This document shows positions 20,423 through 29,036 of a DNA stretch of 62,085 bases, in pieces. The DNA is from Alphaproteobacteria bacterium (GTDB lineage Bacteria; Pseudomonadota; Alphaproteobacteria; ATCC43930; CGMCC-115725). The number at the start of each line of letters is the position of its first letter. Position 1 is the stretch's first letter. The stretch is from the NCBI GenBank assembly GCA_028871055.1, contig JAGWON010000019.1, positions 1-62,085 on the forward strand, read 5' to 3'. A program made the position numbers and the translations under genes. Below the pieces are notes generated by a model, which was not told the DNA's origin, did no database searches, and worked only from the letters and a program-made list of their open reading frames with translations.

Positions 20423-22639
20423 TCAAATGAAGCTGTAGGGATCAATGTCCACCTGGACGCGGACGGAAGCGGGCAATTTTGCCGCAGCGAGCCAGCCTCG
20501 CAGCATGGCCTGGAGCGGCGCGTAACGGCGGGCCTTGACGAGGAACCGTCGTCGGTAGCGGCCGCGCAGCATCGCCAACGGGGCCGGCGCGGGGCCCAGT
20601 ATTTCGAATCCCTCGATGTGCGGCGCCTGGCGAGCGAACGCGCGCGCCGCGCGGTCGGCGGCATCGGCATCCGACGCCGAGACGATTAATGCCGCCAGCC
20701 GACCGAATGGCGGCCAATTTCCCTCTCGTCGCGATGTCGCCTCGGCGGCGAGAAAGCCGTCGCGATCGTCGCTGGCAAGTGCGCGCATCACCGAATGTTC
20801 CGGCATGTAGGTCTGGAGCAGGGCGACGCCGGGTCGCTCGGCACGTCCGGCGCGGCCCGCGACCTGATGCAGGAGTTGGAAGGTGCGTTCGGCGGCGCGC
20901 AGGTCGCCGCCCGACAACCCGAGATCGGCATCGACCACACCGACCAGGGTCAGCATGGGAAAATGGTGGCCCTTGGCCATCACCTGCGTCCCGATCAGCA
21001 CGTCGATTTCGTGTCGTTCGACCCGTTCGAGCAGCTCCGCCATGGCGTGCGGGCCGACGAGCGTATCGCTCGCCATCAGCGCGATGCGCGCCTGCGGAAA
21101 TCGCTGCGTCGTCTCCTCCGCCAACCGTTCGACGCCGGGGCCGCACGCGGCGAAGCTGCCGGCGGCGCCGCAATTGGGGCAGGTCGGCGGCATCGGCGTC
21201 GTGAAGCCGCAGTGGTGGCATTGCAAGCCCCCTACGCGGCGATGCTCGACCAGCCAAGCAGTGCAGTTCGGACATTGCAGGCGGTGACCGCACTCGCGGC
21301 ATAACGTCAGCGGCGCGTAACCGCGACGATTGAGAAACAGCATCGCCTGTTCGCCGGCAGCGAGCGTGTCGCCCATGGCCTGAACCAGGGGCGGTGACAG
21401 AAAGCGCTGGCGCTCCGGCTTCTGCTTGCGCATGTCGACGACGCGGATCTCGGGCAGGCGCGCCATCCCATGCCGCGCCGGCAGATGGAGCCGCGCGTAG
21501 CGGCCGGATTGGACATTGATTGTGGTTTCGAGCGAGGGAGTCGCCGACACCAGAACGATCGGCAGTCGCGCGAGCGACGCACGCACCACCGCCATGTCGC
21601 GTGCGTGATAGATGACGCCGTCCTCCTGCTTGAACGAAGCGTCATGCTCCTCGTCAACCACGATCAGGCCCAGGTCGCGGAACGGCAGGAACAGCGCCGA
21701 GCGTGCCCCGACGACGACGCGGGCCTGCCCGTCGGCGACATAGCGCCACGTGGCGCGGCGCTGGGCATGGCCCAGATCGGAATGCCACAACGCCGGCGGC
21801 GCGCCGAACCGGTCGGCAAAGCGCTTGAGAAGCTGGGTCGACAGCGCGATCTCGGGCAACAGCACCAGCACCTGCCGGCCGCGCTCGAGCGCCGCCGCGA
21901 TCGCCGCGAAATAGACCTCGGTCTTGCCCGAGCCGGTGACACCATCGAGCAGCGTCACGCCGAAGCCGCCCTGCCGCACCTTGCGGATCAGCTCGGCTGC
22001 CGCAATCTCCTGCGCGGAGGACAGCGGCGGGCCGGACAGTCGCCAATCGGGAACCGGCGGCGGCAGCGCCGCCGGCAGGCTGACCGGCGTCAGCAGCCCT
22101 GTCGCCGCCATCGCCTTGATCACGCCCGCGCCGCAAGCGGCACGCTGCGCCAAGTCGCTGGCCGTGGCGGCGCCGCCCTCGCCGACCAGCGCCAGGACGC
22201 GGCGGCGCGGTGGCGTGAGCCCGGAATCGGCCGCCACCAGCGCGCGCCTGCCCGCGTCGGCGATGGCGTAACCCGTGACCGCGCGCCGCGGTTCGAGGGC
22301 ATCGGCCACGCTCATCGTCATTTTCAATACGGCGCCCGGCGCCGTGAGCGTATAATTCGCCACCCAGTCAACGAACCGACGCAGTTCGTCGCGCAGCGGT
22401 GGTACGGCAAACACCTCGGCGATCGGCTTGAGCTTCGCCTCCGTCAGATCGGCGCAGGCCGGACCCCACACCACGCCGGCGAGTCGCCGCCGGCCCAACG
22501 GCACACGCACGAAGTCGCCGGTGGCGATGCGCATGTCGTCCGTCACGCGATAGTCGTAGGCGCCGGCAAGCGGCAATGGCAGGAGCACGCTGACGCGATC
22601 CGCGCGCGCGGGTTCGACGTTGGCAGGGCGCTCCGGCAT
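20423..22639 (-). CDS. priA: Primosomal protein N' (replication restart helicase PriA)
   Basis: A 738-residue 3'-5' DNA helicase that reloads the replisome at stalled forks. Visible are the N-terminal DNA-binding domain, Walker A GVTGSGKTEVYF near residue 235, the DEEHDASFKQ box near 325, and the zinc-binding insert with cysteine pairs CRECGHRLQCPNC and CHHCGFTTPMPPTCPNC near residues 455-495. The helicase C-terminal motif VAGRAGRAERPG follows. Length is normal. It is divergent from fsa, 53 bases away. Confidence 0.97.
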   Translation of the reverse strand: MPERPANVEPARADRVSVLLPLPLAGAYDYRVTDDMRIATGDFVRVPLGRRRLAGVVWGPACADLTEAKLKPIAEVFAVPPLRDELRRFVDWVANYTLTAPGAVLKMTMSVADALEPRRAVTGYAIADAGRRALVAADSGLTPPRRRVLALVGEGGAATASDLAQRAACGAGVIKAMAATGLLTPVSLPAALPPPVPDWRLSGPPLSSAQEIAAAELIRKVRQGGFGVTLLDGVTGSGKTEVYFAAIAAALERGRQVLVLLPEIALSTQLLKRFADRFGAPPALWHSDLGHAQRRATWRYVADGQARVVVGARSALFLPFRDLGLIVVDEEHDASFKQEDGVIYHARDMAVVRASLARLPIVLVSATPSLETTINVQSGRYARLHLPARHGMARLPEIRVVDMRKQKPERQRFLSPPLVQAMGDTLAAGEQAMLFLNRRGYAPLTLCRECGHRLQCPNCTAWLVEHRRVGGLQCHHCGFTTPMPPTCPNCGAAGSFAACGPGVERLAEETTQRFPQARIALMASDTLVGPHAMAELLERVERHEIDVLIGTQVMAKGHHFPMLTLVGVVDADLGLSGGDLRAAERTFQLLHQVAGRAGRAERPGVALLQTYMPEHSVMRALASDDRDGFLAAEATSRREGNWPPFGRLAALIVSASDADAADRAARAFARQAPHIEGFEILGPAPAPLAMLRGRYRRRFLVKARRYAPLQAMLRGWLAAAKLPASVRVQVDIDPYSFI

Positions 22640-22692
22640 GGTCTACACTCTCGTACGAAAGGGGGCCTCGCAGGAAGTAGAGAGAGGCACGC

Positions 22693-23379
22693 ATGAAGTT
22701 TTTCCTCGACACCGCCGACATCGCCGAGATTCGCGATCTGGCCGCGACCGGCTTGGTCGATGGCGTGACCACGAACCCTTCTCTGGTCGCGAAATCGGGC
22801 CGCAATTTCATCGAAGTGGTGCGCGAAATCTGCACGGTCGTCGCGGGCCCGGTCAGCGCCGAAACCACGGCCACCGATCACGCGACCATGCTGGCCGAGG
22901 GCCGCAAGCTCGCGAAGATCGCCAGGAACATCGCGGTCAAGGTGCCGCTGACGCCGGACGGGCTCAAGACCTGCAAGGTGCTGCGTGCCGAGGGCGCGAT
23001 GGTCAATGTGACGCTTTGCTTCTCGGCGGCCCAGGCGATTCTTGCCGCCAAGGCCGGGGCCACGTTCATCTCGCCATTCGTTGGCCGGCTCGATGACATC
23101 GGCGAATCGGGCATGAGCGTGATTCGCGACATCGTTGAAATCTACCGCCAATATCCGGGCTTCAAGACCGAGGTGCTGGTCGCGTCGATTCGCCATCCCA
23201 TGCACGTCGTCGAGGCGGCGAAGCTCGGCGCGCATGTCGGCACGATGCCGCCGGCGGTGATGCGCCAGCTCTTCGCCCATCCGCTGACCGACAAGGGCCT
23301 CGCCGCCTTCTTGGCCGATTGGAAGAAGACCGGCCAGTCGATCCTGGGTGACGAGAAACCGGCGGCGGCAGCCGAATAG
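22693..23379 (+). CDS. fsa: Fructose-6-phosphate aldolase / transaldolase (TalC type)
   Basis: A 228-residue TIM-barrel class I aldolase of the small transaldolase group. It starts [13 protein letters not shown] and contains [14 protein letters not shown], the Schiff-base lysine in [14 protein letters not shown] near residue 86, and [12 protein letters not shown] near 135. Whether it acts as transaldolase or as fructose-6-phosphate aldolase cannot be decided from sequence. It is preceded by GAGAGG and stands first in a run with the DUF484 gene and xerC. Confidence 0.95.
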   Translation: MKFFLDTADIAEIRDLAATGLVDGVTTNPSLVAKSGRNFIEVVREICTVVAGPVSAETTATDHATMLAEGRKLAKIARNIAVKVPLTPDGLKTCKVLRAEGAMVNVTLCFSAAQAILAAKAGATFISPFVGRLDDIGESGMSVIRDIVEIYRQYPGFKTEVLVASIRHPMHVVEAAKLGAHVGTMPPAVMRQLFAHPLTDKGLAAFLADWKKTGQSILGDEKPAAAAE

Positions 23380-23383
23380 CGGG

Positions 23384-24124
23384 ATGACGGTGGATCGCAC
23401 CCGGGACAAAGCCGCCACGCCGTCGACGCCAGCGGTCACCGAGCATGCCGCGACCGCGGCGCAGGTGGTCGCCTATCTCAAGCGGAATCCCGATTTCTTC
23501 GCCGAGCATCCTGAGATCCTCGACGCGTTGACGCCACCGGCCGCACGCGGCGGCACGGGCGTCGTCGACATGCAACAGTTCATGCTCAAGCGGCAACGCG
23601 ACGACATCGCCAAGCTCAAAGGCCAACAGAAGCTGTTGATCAGCACGACGCGCGCGAACCTGGCGAGCCAGACGCGCGTCCACAGCGCCGTCCTGACCCT
23701 GCTCGCCGCCAGCAGCTTCGAGCAACTGATCCAGATCGTCACCACCGATCTCGCCATGCTGCTCGACTCCGACGTCGTCACCATCGGCGTCGAGAACAAC
23801 GGCGGCACGAAGCCGCGCCTGCCGCATCCCGGCGTGCAGATCCTCGAGACTGGAACCGTCGATCGCGTCTTGGGAGCCGAGCGCGACGTGGCACTGTTCG
23901 CCGACACGACCGGCGATCCCGCGCTGTTCGGCGCAGGCGCTGATCTGGTGCGCTCGGCGGCGCTGTTGCGCCTGGCGGTGAGCCGGGGCGCGCCGGCGGG
24001 ACTCTTGTGCATCGGCGCGCGCCGGCCGGGCAAGTTCCATGCCGGCCAGGGCACCGAGTTGCTGGGCTTCCTCGCCCGTGCACTCGGCATCACCATCGCC
24101 GCATGGCTCGACCTGCCGGTGTAA
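23384..24124 (+). CDS. DUF484 family protein (GAF-like)
   Basis: A 246-residue cytoplasmic protein. The N-terminus carries the DUF484 signature AQVVAYLKRNPDFFAEHPEIL, followed by a coiled coil (MLKRQRDDIAKLKGQQKLL) and a GAF-like domain at about 100-245. The family usually sits directly before xerC, as here, and its biochemical role is not established. It follows the fsa stop by four bases and overlaps xerC by 22. Confidence 0.9.
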   Translation: MTVDRTRDKAATPSTPAVTEHAATAAQVVAYLKRNPDFFAEHPEILDALTPPAARGGTGVVDMQQFMLKRQRDDIAKLKGQQKLLISTTRANLASQTRVHSAVLTLLAASSFEQLIQIVTTDLAMLLDSDVVTIGVENNGGTKPRLPHPGVQILETGTVDRVLGAERDVALFADTTGDPALFGAGADLVRSAALLRLAVSRGAPAGLLCIGARRPGKFHAGQGTELLGFLARALGITIAAWLDLPV

Positions 24125-25107
24125 GGGGCGCCCGCCCGCTTCCTCGATCCCTCCGGCCCGAGCCGGTTCCGCTGGTCCGTTTCGCCGCCTCGCAGGAGCT
24201 GATCGAGGCGATCGCGCTTTGGCATTCGTGGCTGACGGGCGAGCGACGAGCATCACCGCATACCGTGGCGGCCTATGGCCGCGATCTCGCCGGGTTTCTC
24301 GAATTCCTCACGGCGCACGGCGGTGGCGTGCCGGGATTGAAGATCCTCGCCGCGCTCGAACCCGGCGACTTCCGCGCCTTCCTCGCCCGACTTGCCCGCG
24401 ACGACGCCGCACGCGGCACGGCGGCGCGCAAGCTGTCGGTGCTGCGGAGCTTCTTCCGATTTCTCGACAAGCGGAAAATCGTCTCCAACGCCGCGCTGGT
24501 TTCGGTCAGGACTCCCAAGCTCGGCCGGCCGGTACCCAAGGCGCTGACGGAGCGCGAAGCGCAGGCGGCGCTCGAGCGCGTCGCCTTGCTCGAGACCCGG
24601 CCGTGGATGGCACGGCGCGATCTCGCCGTCTTGATGCTGCTCTATGGCTGCGGCCTGCGGATCGCCGAGGCGCTGTCGCTGACGCGCGGCGCGGCACCCG
24701 AGGCGCCGGGCATGTTGCGCGTCGCCGGCAAGGGCGGCAAGACCCGCTTGGTGCCGGTGCTGCCGGCCGTCGCCGAAGCGGTGCGCGATTATCTCGCCGT
24801 CTGCCCCTTCGAGCTACAGCCGAACGATCCGCTCTTCGTCGGCGCCCGCGGACGCATGCTCAATCCGCGTCAGGTTCAGGCGACCATGGCCAAGCTGCGC
24901 GGTGCGCTGGGCCTGCCGGAGCACGCGACGCCGCACGCGCTGCGTCACAGCTTTGCGACGCATCTGCTCGCCGGCGGTGGCGACCTGCGCGCGATCCAGG
25001 AACTGCTCGGCCACGCGAGCCTGTCGACGACGCAGCGCTATACCGCGATGGATCCGGCCCGGCTACTCGCCGTCTACGACAAGGCGCATCCGCGCGCAAA
25101 GGACTAG
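24103..25107 (+). CDS. xerC: Tyrosine recombinase XerC
   Basis: A 334-residue site-specific recombinase that, with XerD, resolves chromosome dimers at dif. The catalytic set is complete: arginine in YGCGLRIAEALSL, lysine in GKGGKTRLVPV, HALRHSFATHLL, then LLGHASLSTTQRYTAMD with the nucleophilic tyrosine. The N-terminal SAM-like domain (RRASPHTVAAYGRDLAGFL) is intact. The ATG at 24103 lies inside the DUF484 gene and gives an N-terminus slightly longer than usual. Confidence 0.95.
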   Translation: MARPAGVRGARPLPRSLRPEPVPLVRFAASQELIEAIALWHSWLTGERRASPHTVAAYGRDLAGFLEFLTAHGGGVPGLKILAALEPGDFRAFLARLARDDAARGTAARKLSVLRSFFRFLDKRKIVSNAALVSVRTPKLGRPVPKALTEREAQAALERVALLETRPWMARRDLAVLMLLYGCGLRIAEALSLTRGAAPEAPGMLRVAGKGGKTRLVPVLPAVAEAVRDYLAVCPFELQPNDPLFVGARGRMLNPRQVQATMAKLRGALGLPEHATPHALRHSFATHLLAGGGDLRAIQELLGHASLSTTQRYTAMDPARLLAVYDKAHPRAKD

Positions 25108-25113
25108 AAACGG

Positions 25114-26346
25114 CTACAGCCCGCGGATCGCGAACAATGCGCCGAGCGATCCCGCGCCCATCGCAAGAAACGCGAGGCCCCAGGCGAGATAGCTGGTTCC
25201 GCCGCCGGTGGCATCGAGCACCAGTCCGACCGCGAGGGGTCCCAGCACCGCGCCCGAAAATCCGAGGACCGAATGAACCGCGAGCGTGGCACCCCGCTGC
25301 TCCTGCGTTGAGCTCACCACTGCCCCGCCGGTAAGCGCCGCCGAATCCGCCATGATCAGCATGGAATAGAGGCAGCACAACACCGCGACGATCCACACCG
25401 GCAGCCCCGAGCTGAATCCGGCGGCGGCCGAACCCAGCACTGACAGGATCATCACCCGGCCGATCACCTTGCGTCGATCGCTACGCGCGGCGATCTCGGC
25501 GCCGTAGATGCTGGCAAAGGTGCTGACAAGTACCGTGGCGGTCGAGATCCAGCTCGCGCGCGAGATGTCGCCCGCGCCGCCACGCAGGCGGTCGGCATAA
25601 ATGAGATAGGCGACCAGCCAGGCGCGCAAAGCGAAAAGCTCGTAGGTATGACCGACATAGGCCAGCACGAAGGCCATGACCGCGCGGTTCCGGAACACAG
25701 GGCGGAAATGGAGTCGCGGAATCAGGCTGTCTCTGTGCGCACGCGCCGGCGGACCCGATGGCACCAGGAACCAGATCAGCGCAAATGCGGCGAGTGAGCC
25801 AACTCCCGCGCCCCAGAACGCCGCCGGCCAGCCGAGCAAATCGGCAGCCTCGCCAGTGAAGGCGAAGGAGAATGCGGTGCCGAAGCTGAACCCGGCGGTG
25901 TAATAGGCGATGTAGCGGCCCTGCAACTGCCCGTGATAGCGGTCGGTCAGCAGTTTGAGCCCCGGCATGTAGGTGCCGGCGAGCCCCATGCCGGCGACGG
26001 TGCGGATCACGACCGCTGTCCAGAAGCCCTGCGCTAGGAACGCATAGGCGAAGGAGGCGAGCCCGCCCAGCACCAGCGATCCCAGATAGATCTTGCGCGG
26101 ATCGATATGGTCGGTGGAACCCACCAGCAGCGGCACGCCCGCGACATAGCCCGCGAAGAACAGGGCGCTGATCCAGCCCGCCTCGGTATTGTCGAGGCCC
26201 CACAGCTGCTGGAACTCGGGCAGCAACGCGGCGAAGCTCGAGGTGCCGAGCATGCCGAGGATCGAAGTCGCGCTGAGGATGGCGATCAGCGCGCGCGGCG
26301 AGGGTCCGGGCGCGGAGGCCGGTTCAGATATGGATGGGATGGCCAT
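25114..26346 (-). CDS. MFS family transporter
   Basis: A 410-residue membrane protein with about twelve hydrophobic helices in two halves joined by a charged loop near residue 205 (PSGPPARAHRDSL). MFS marks include LFFAGYVAGVPLLVGSTDHIDPRKIYLG and GMGLAGTYMPGLKLLTDRYHG over residues 50-140. The substrate is not evident; family members of this type are often annotated as nitrate/nitrite or cyanate-like porters, but nothing here decides it. The start at 26346 overlaps the lpdA 3' end by 23 bases on the same strand. Confidence 0.85.
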   Translation of the reverse strand: MAIPSISEPASAPGPSPRALIAILSATSILGMLGTSSFAALLPEFQQLWGLDNTEAGWISALFFAGYVAGVPLLVGSTDHIDPRKIYLGSLVLGGLASFAYAFLAQGFWTAVVIRTVAGMGLAGTYMPGLKLLTDRYHGQLQGRYIAYYTAGFSFGTAFSFAFTGEAADLLGWPAAFWGAGVGSLAAFALIWFLVPSGPPARAHRDSLIPRLHFRPVFRNRAVMAFVLAYVGHTYELFALRAWLVAYLIYADRLRGGAGDISRASWISTATVLVSTFASIYGAEIAARSDRRKVIGRVMILSVLGSAAAGFSSGLPVWIVAVLCCLYSMLIMADSAALTGGAVVSSTQEQRGATLAVHSVLGFSGAVLGPLAVGLVLDATGGGTSYLAWGLAFLAMGAGSLGALFAIRGL

Positions 26347-27736
26347 CGACCGCGAGCGCCGCTTCCTTGACCGCTTCCTCGAGCGTTGGATGGGCGTGCA
26401 TGGTGCGCGCAATGTCCTCGGCGGAAGCGGCGAACTCCATGGCCAGCGCCGCCTCGGCAATCATCGTGCCGGCGTCAGGGCCGACGATGTGCACGCCGAG
26501 CACGCGATCGGTTTTCGCGTCGGCCAGGATCTTGACGAAGCCCTCGGTGAAGCCGTTGGCGCGCGCGCGGGCATTGGCCGAGAACGGGAACTTGCCCGTC
26601 TTGTAAGCCGTGCCGGCGTGCTTCAGCTGCTCTTCCGTCTTGCCGACCGACGCCACCTCGGGCCAAGTATAGATCACCGCCGGAACAGCGTCGTAATCGA
26701 GGGTCGATTGCCTGCCAGCGAGAGTTTCGACCAGCACCACGCCCTCTTCCGACGCTTTGTGCGCCAGCATAGGACCGGCAATCGCGTCGCCGATGGCGTA
26801 GATGCCGGGAACGCTGGTGGCGAAGCGGCCGTCGACCTTGATGCGGCCCTTGTCGTCGAGCGCGACGCCCGCCTCCTTGAGGCCGAGGTCGGCGGTGTGC
26901 GGCACGCGGCCCACGGCGATCAACACGACATCGGCCGCGAGGTCCTCGCGCGAGCCGCCGCCTTTGGCGGGCGCGAGCGCGAGCGCGACACCGTTCTTGC
27001 CGGCCTTGGCCTCGACGACCTTGGTGCCGAGGCGGAACTTGAAGCCCTGACGCTCCAAGCTGCGCTGCAGCGCCGTCGACAGTTCGTCGTCCATTCCGGG
27101 CGTGATCCGGTCGAGGAACTCGACCACCGTGACCTCGGAACCGAGCCGCCGCCAGACGGAGCCCATCTCCAGCCCGATATAGCCGCCGCCGACCACGATC
27201 AGCTGGCGCGGCACCGCGTCGAGCGCCAGGGCGCCGGTCGACGAGACGATGCGTTTCTCGTCGATGGCGATCCCCGGCAGGTTCGCGCTGTCGGAGCCGG
27301 TCGCCAGGATGACCGCCTTCTTGGCCGAGAGCTCGCGCTGCCCGCCAGAGTTGAGCGCGACAGCAACCCGATCGCGCGCGGCAAGGCGCGCCGCACCCTT
27401 GACGTATTCGACCTTGTTCTTGCGGAAAAGGAACTCGACGCCGCGCGTGTTGTCGGCGACGACCTTGTCCTTGCGCGCCAGCATCGTCTTCAAATCGAGG
27501 GTCACGCCGGCGACCTTGACCCCGTGCGCAGCGAGCTCGTGCTGGACTGCGGCAAAGCGTTCGGACGACTGCAGCAGCGCCTTGGACGGGATACAGCCGA
27601 TGTTGAGGCAGGTGCCGCCGGGTGCCGCGCGCTTGTCGACACAGGCGACGGTCATGCCAAGCTGCGCCGCACGGATTGCCGCCACATAGCCGCCAGGCCC
27701 GGCGCCGATCACGACTACGTCGAAGCCGTCCGCCAT
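26324..27736 (-). CDS. lpdA: Dihydrolipoamide dehydrogenase (E3)
   Basis: A 470-residue flavoprotein that reoxidises the lipoyl group in 2-oxoacid dehydrogenases. It has the FAD motif VVVIGAGPGGYVAAIRAAQ, the redox disulfide GGTCLNIGCIPSK (Cys about 43 and 48), the NAD motif VVGGGYIGLEMG near 180, and the C-terminal catalytic HAHPTLEEAV. It lies three bases after sucB, so it serves the 2-oxoglutarate dehydrogenase complex made by this operon. Confidence 0.98.
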   Translation of the reverse strand: MADGFDVVVIGAGPGGYVAAIRAAQLGMTVACVDKRAAPGGTCLNIGCIPSKALLQSSERFAAVQHELAAHGVKVAGVTLDLKTMLARKDKVVADNTRGVEFLFRKNKVEYVKGAARLAARDRVAVALNSGGQRELSAKKAVILATGSDSANLPGIAIDEKRIVSSTGALALDAVPRQLIVVGGGYIGLEMGSVWRRLGSEVTVVEFLDRITPGMDDELSTALQRSLERQGFKFRLGTKVVEAKAGKNGVALALAPAKGGGSREDLAADVVLIAVGRVPHTADLGLKEAGVALDDKGRIKVDGRFATSVPGIYAIGDAIAGPMLAHKASEEGVVLVETLAGRQSTLDYDAVPAVIYTWPEVASVGKTEEQLKHAGTAYKTGKFPFSANARARANGFTEGFVKILADAKTDRVLGVHIVGPDAGTMIAEAALAMEFAASAEDIARTMHAHPTLEEAVKEAALAVDGHPIHI

Positions 27737-27739
27737 GGG

Positions 27740-29023
27740 TCAGACGCCGAACAGCAAGCGCTCGGGGTCTTCGATACACTCCTTGACGCGCACTAGGAAC
27801 GTCACGGCTTCGCGCCCGTCGACCAGTCGGTGGTCGTAGCTGAGCGCCAAATACATCATCGGCCGCGCGACGATCTGGCCGCCGATGACGACGGGCCGCT
27901 GCTGGATCTTGTGCATGCCGAGGATGGCCGGTTGCGGCGGGTTGAGGATCGGCGTCGACATCAGCGAGCCGTAGACGCCGCCGTTGGTGATTGTGAAGGT
28001 GCCGCCCGCAAGCTCCTCGAGCTTCAACTTGCCGTCGCGCGCACGCCGGCCGAGATCGGTGACCTGCTTCTCGATGTCGGCGAAGTCGAGTCGATCGGCG
28101 TCGCGCACCACTGGCACGACCAGACCCTGCTCGGTGCCCACGGCGACACCGATGTCGTAATGGTTCTTGTAGACGATGTCGTCGCCGTCGATCTCGGCAT
28201 TGGCGGCCGGGATCTCCTTGAGCGCGAGGATACAGGCCTTGACGAAGAAGGACATGAAACCGAGGCGAACGCCGTGCTTCTTCTCGAAGCTATCGCGATA
28301 GCGCTCGCGCAAGGCGATGACCGCGCTCATGTCCGCCTCGTTGAAGGTGGTGAGCATGGCAGCAGTATTCTGCGCCTCCTTGAGGCGCTCGGCGATGCGC
28401 CGGCGCAGCCGCGTCATGCGCACGCGTTCCTCGCGCACGCCGGTTGCGGCAATTGCGGGCATAGCCGCCTGAAACGCTCCGGGCGCCGGGGCCGCCGCAC
28501 CCTTTTCGAGAGCGGCAAGCACGTCGCCCTTGGTCAGCCTTCCGTCGCGACCAGACGGCGACGCGCGCGCCGGCTCGACCTTGGTCTCCGTGATCAGGCG
28601 CCGCACGGCGGGACCGGAGCGGGCGACCACGTCCGCTTGCGGCGCCGCGGCGGGGGCTGTCTTGGGCATCTCGACCTTCGGCTGCGGTGCCTGGATCGGC
28701 GTGCGCAGCTCGGTCGTTGGCGCGGCCGGCGCGGATGCAGCGCTCGGCGCCACCTTGCCACCCGCCTTGACCGCAGCCTTGCCCTTGCCATCGGCGATGC
28801 GGCCGAGCACGCCACCAACCGCGACATTGCCGTCCTTCGGCACCAGGACCTCGGCGAGCGTGCCGGAGGCAGGCGCATTGACCTCGAGCGTCACCTTGTC
28901 GGTTTCGAGCTCGACCAACGGGTCGTCAACCGCGACTACATCGCCCGGCTGTTTGAGCCAACGCGCGACGGTCGCCTCGGTTACGGATTCGCCGAGCGGT
29001 GGCACGATGATGTCGGTCGCCAT
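27740..29023 (-). CDS. sucB: 2-oxoglutarate dehydrogenase E2 (dihydrolipoyl succinyltransferase)
   Basis: A 427-residue acyltransferase. An N-terminal lipoyl domain carries [16 protein letters not shown] with the modified lysine near residue 43. Alanine/proline-rich linkers flank a peripheral-subunit-binding domain at about 132-175, and the catalytic domain fills the rest, ending with the active-site [13 protein letters not shown]. It forms the core of the complex that makes succinyl-CoA in the TCA cycle. It lies 13 bases after sucA. Confidence 0.97.
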   Translation of the reverse strand: MATDIIVPPLGESVTEATVARWLKQPGDVVAVDDPLVELETDKVTLEVNAPASGTLAEVLVPKDGNVAVGGVLGRIADGKGKAAVKAGGKVAPSAASAPAAPTTELRTPIQAPQPKVEMPKTAPAAAPQADVVARSGPAVRRLITETKVEPARASPSGRDGRLTKGDVLAALEKGAAAPAPGAFQAAMPAIAATGVREERVRMTRLRRRIAERLKEAQNTAAMLTTFNEADMSAVIALRERYRDSFEKKHGVRLGFMSFFVKACILALKEIPAANAEIDGDDIVYKNHYDIGVAVGTEQGLVVPVVRDADRLDFADIEKQVTDLGRRARDGKLKLEELAGGTFTITNGGVYGSLMSTPILNPPQPAILGMHKIQQRPVVIGGQIVARPMMYLALSYDHRLVDGREAVTFLVRVKECIEDPERLLFGV

Positions 29024-29036
29024 GGCTCTCCTGCGG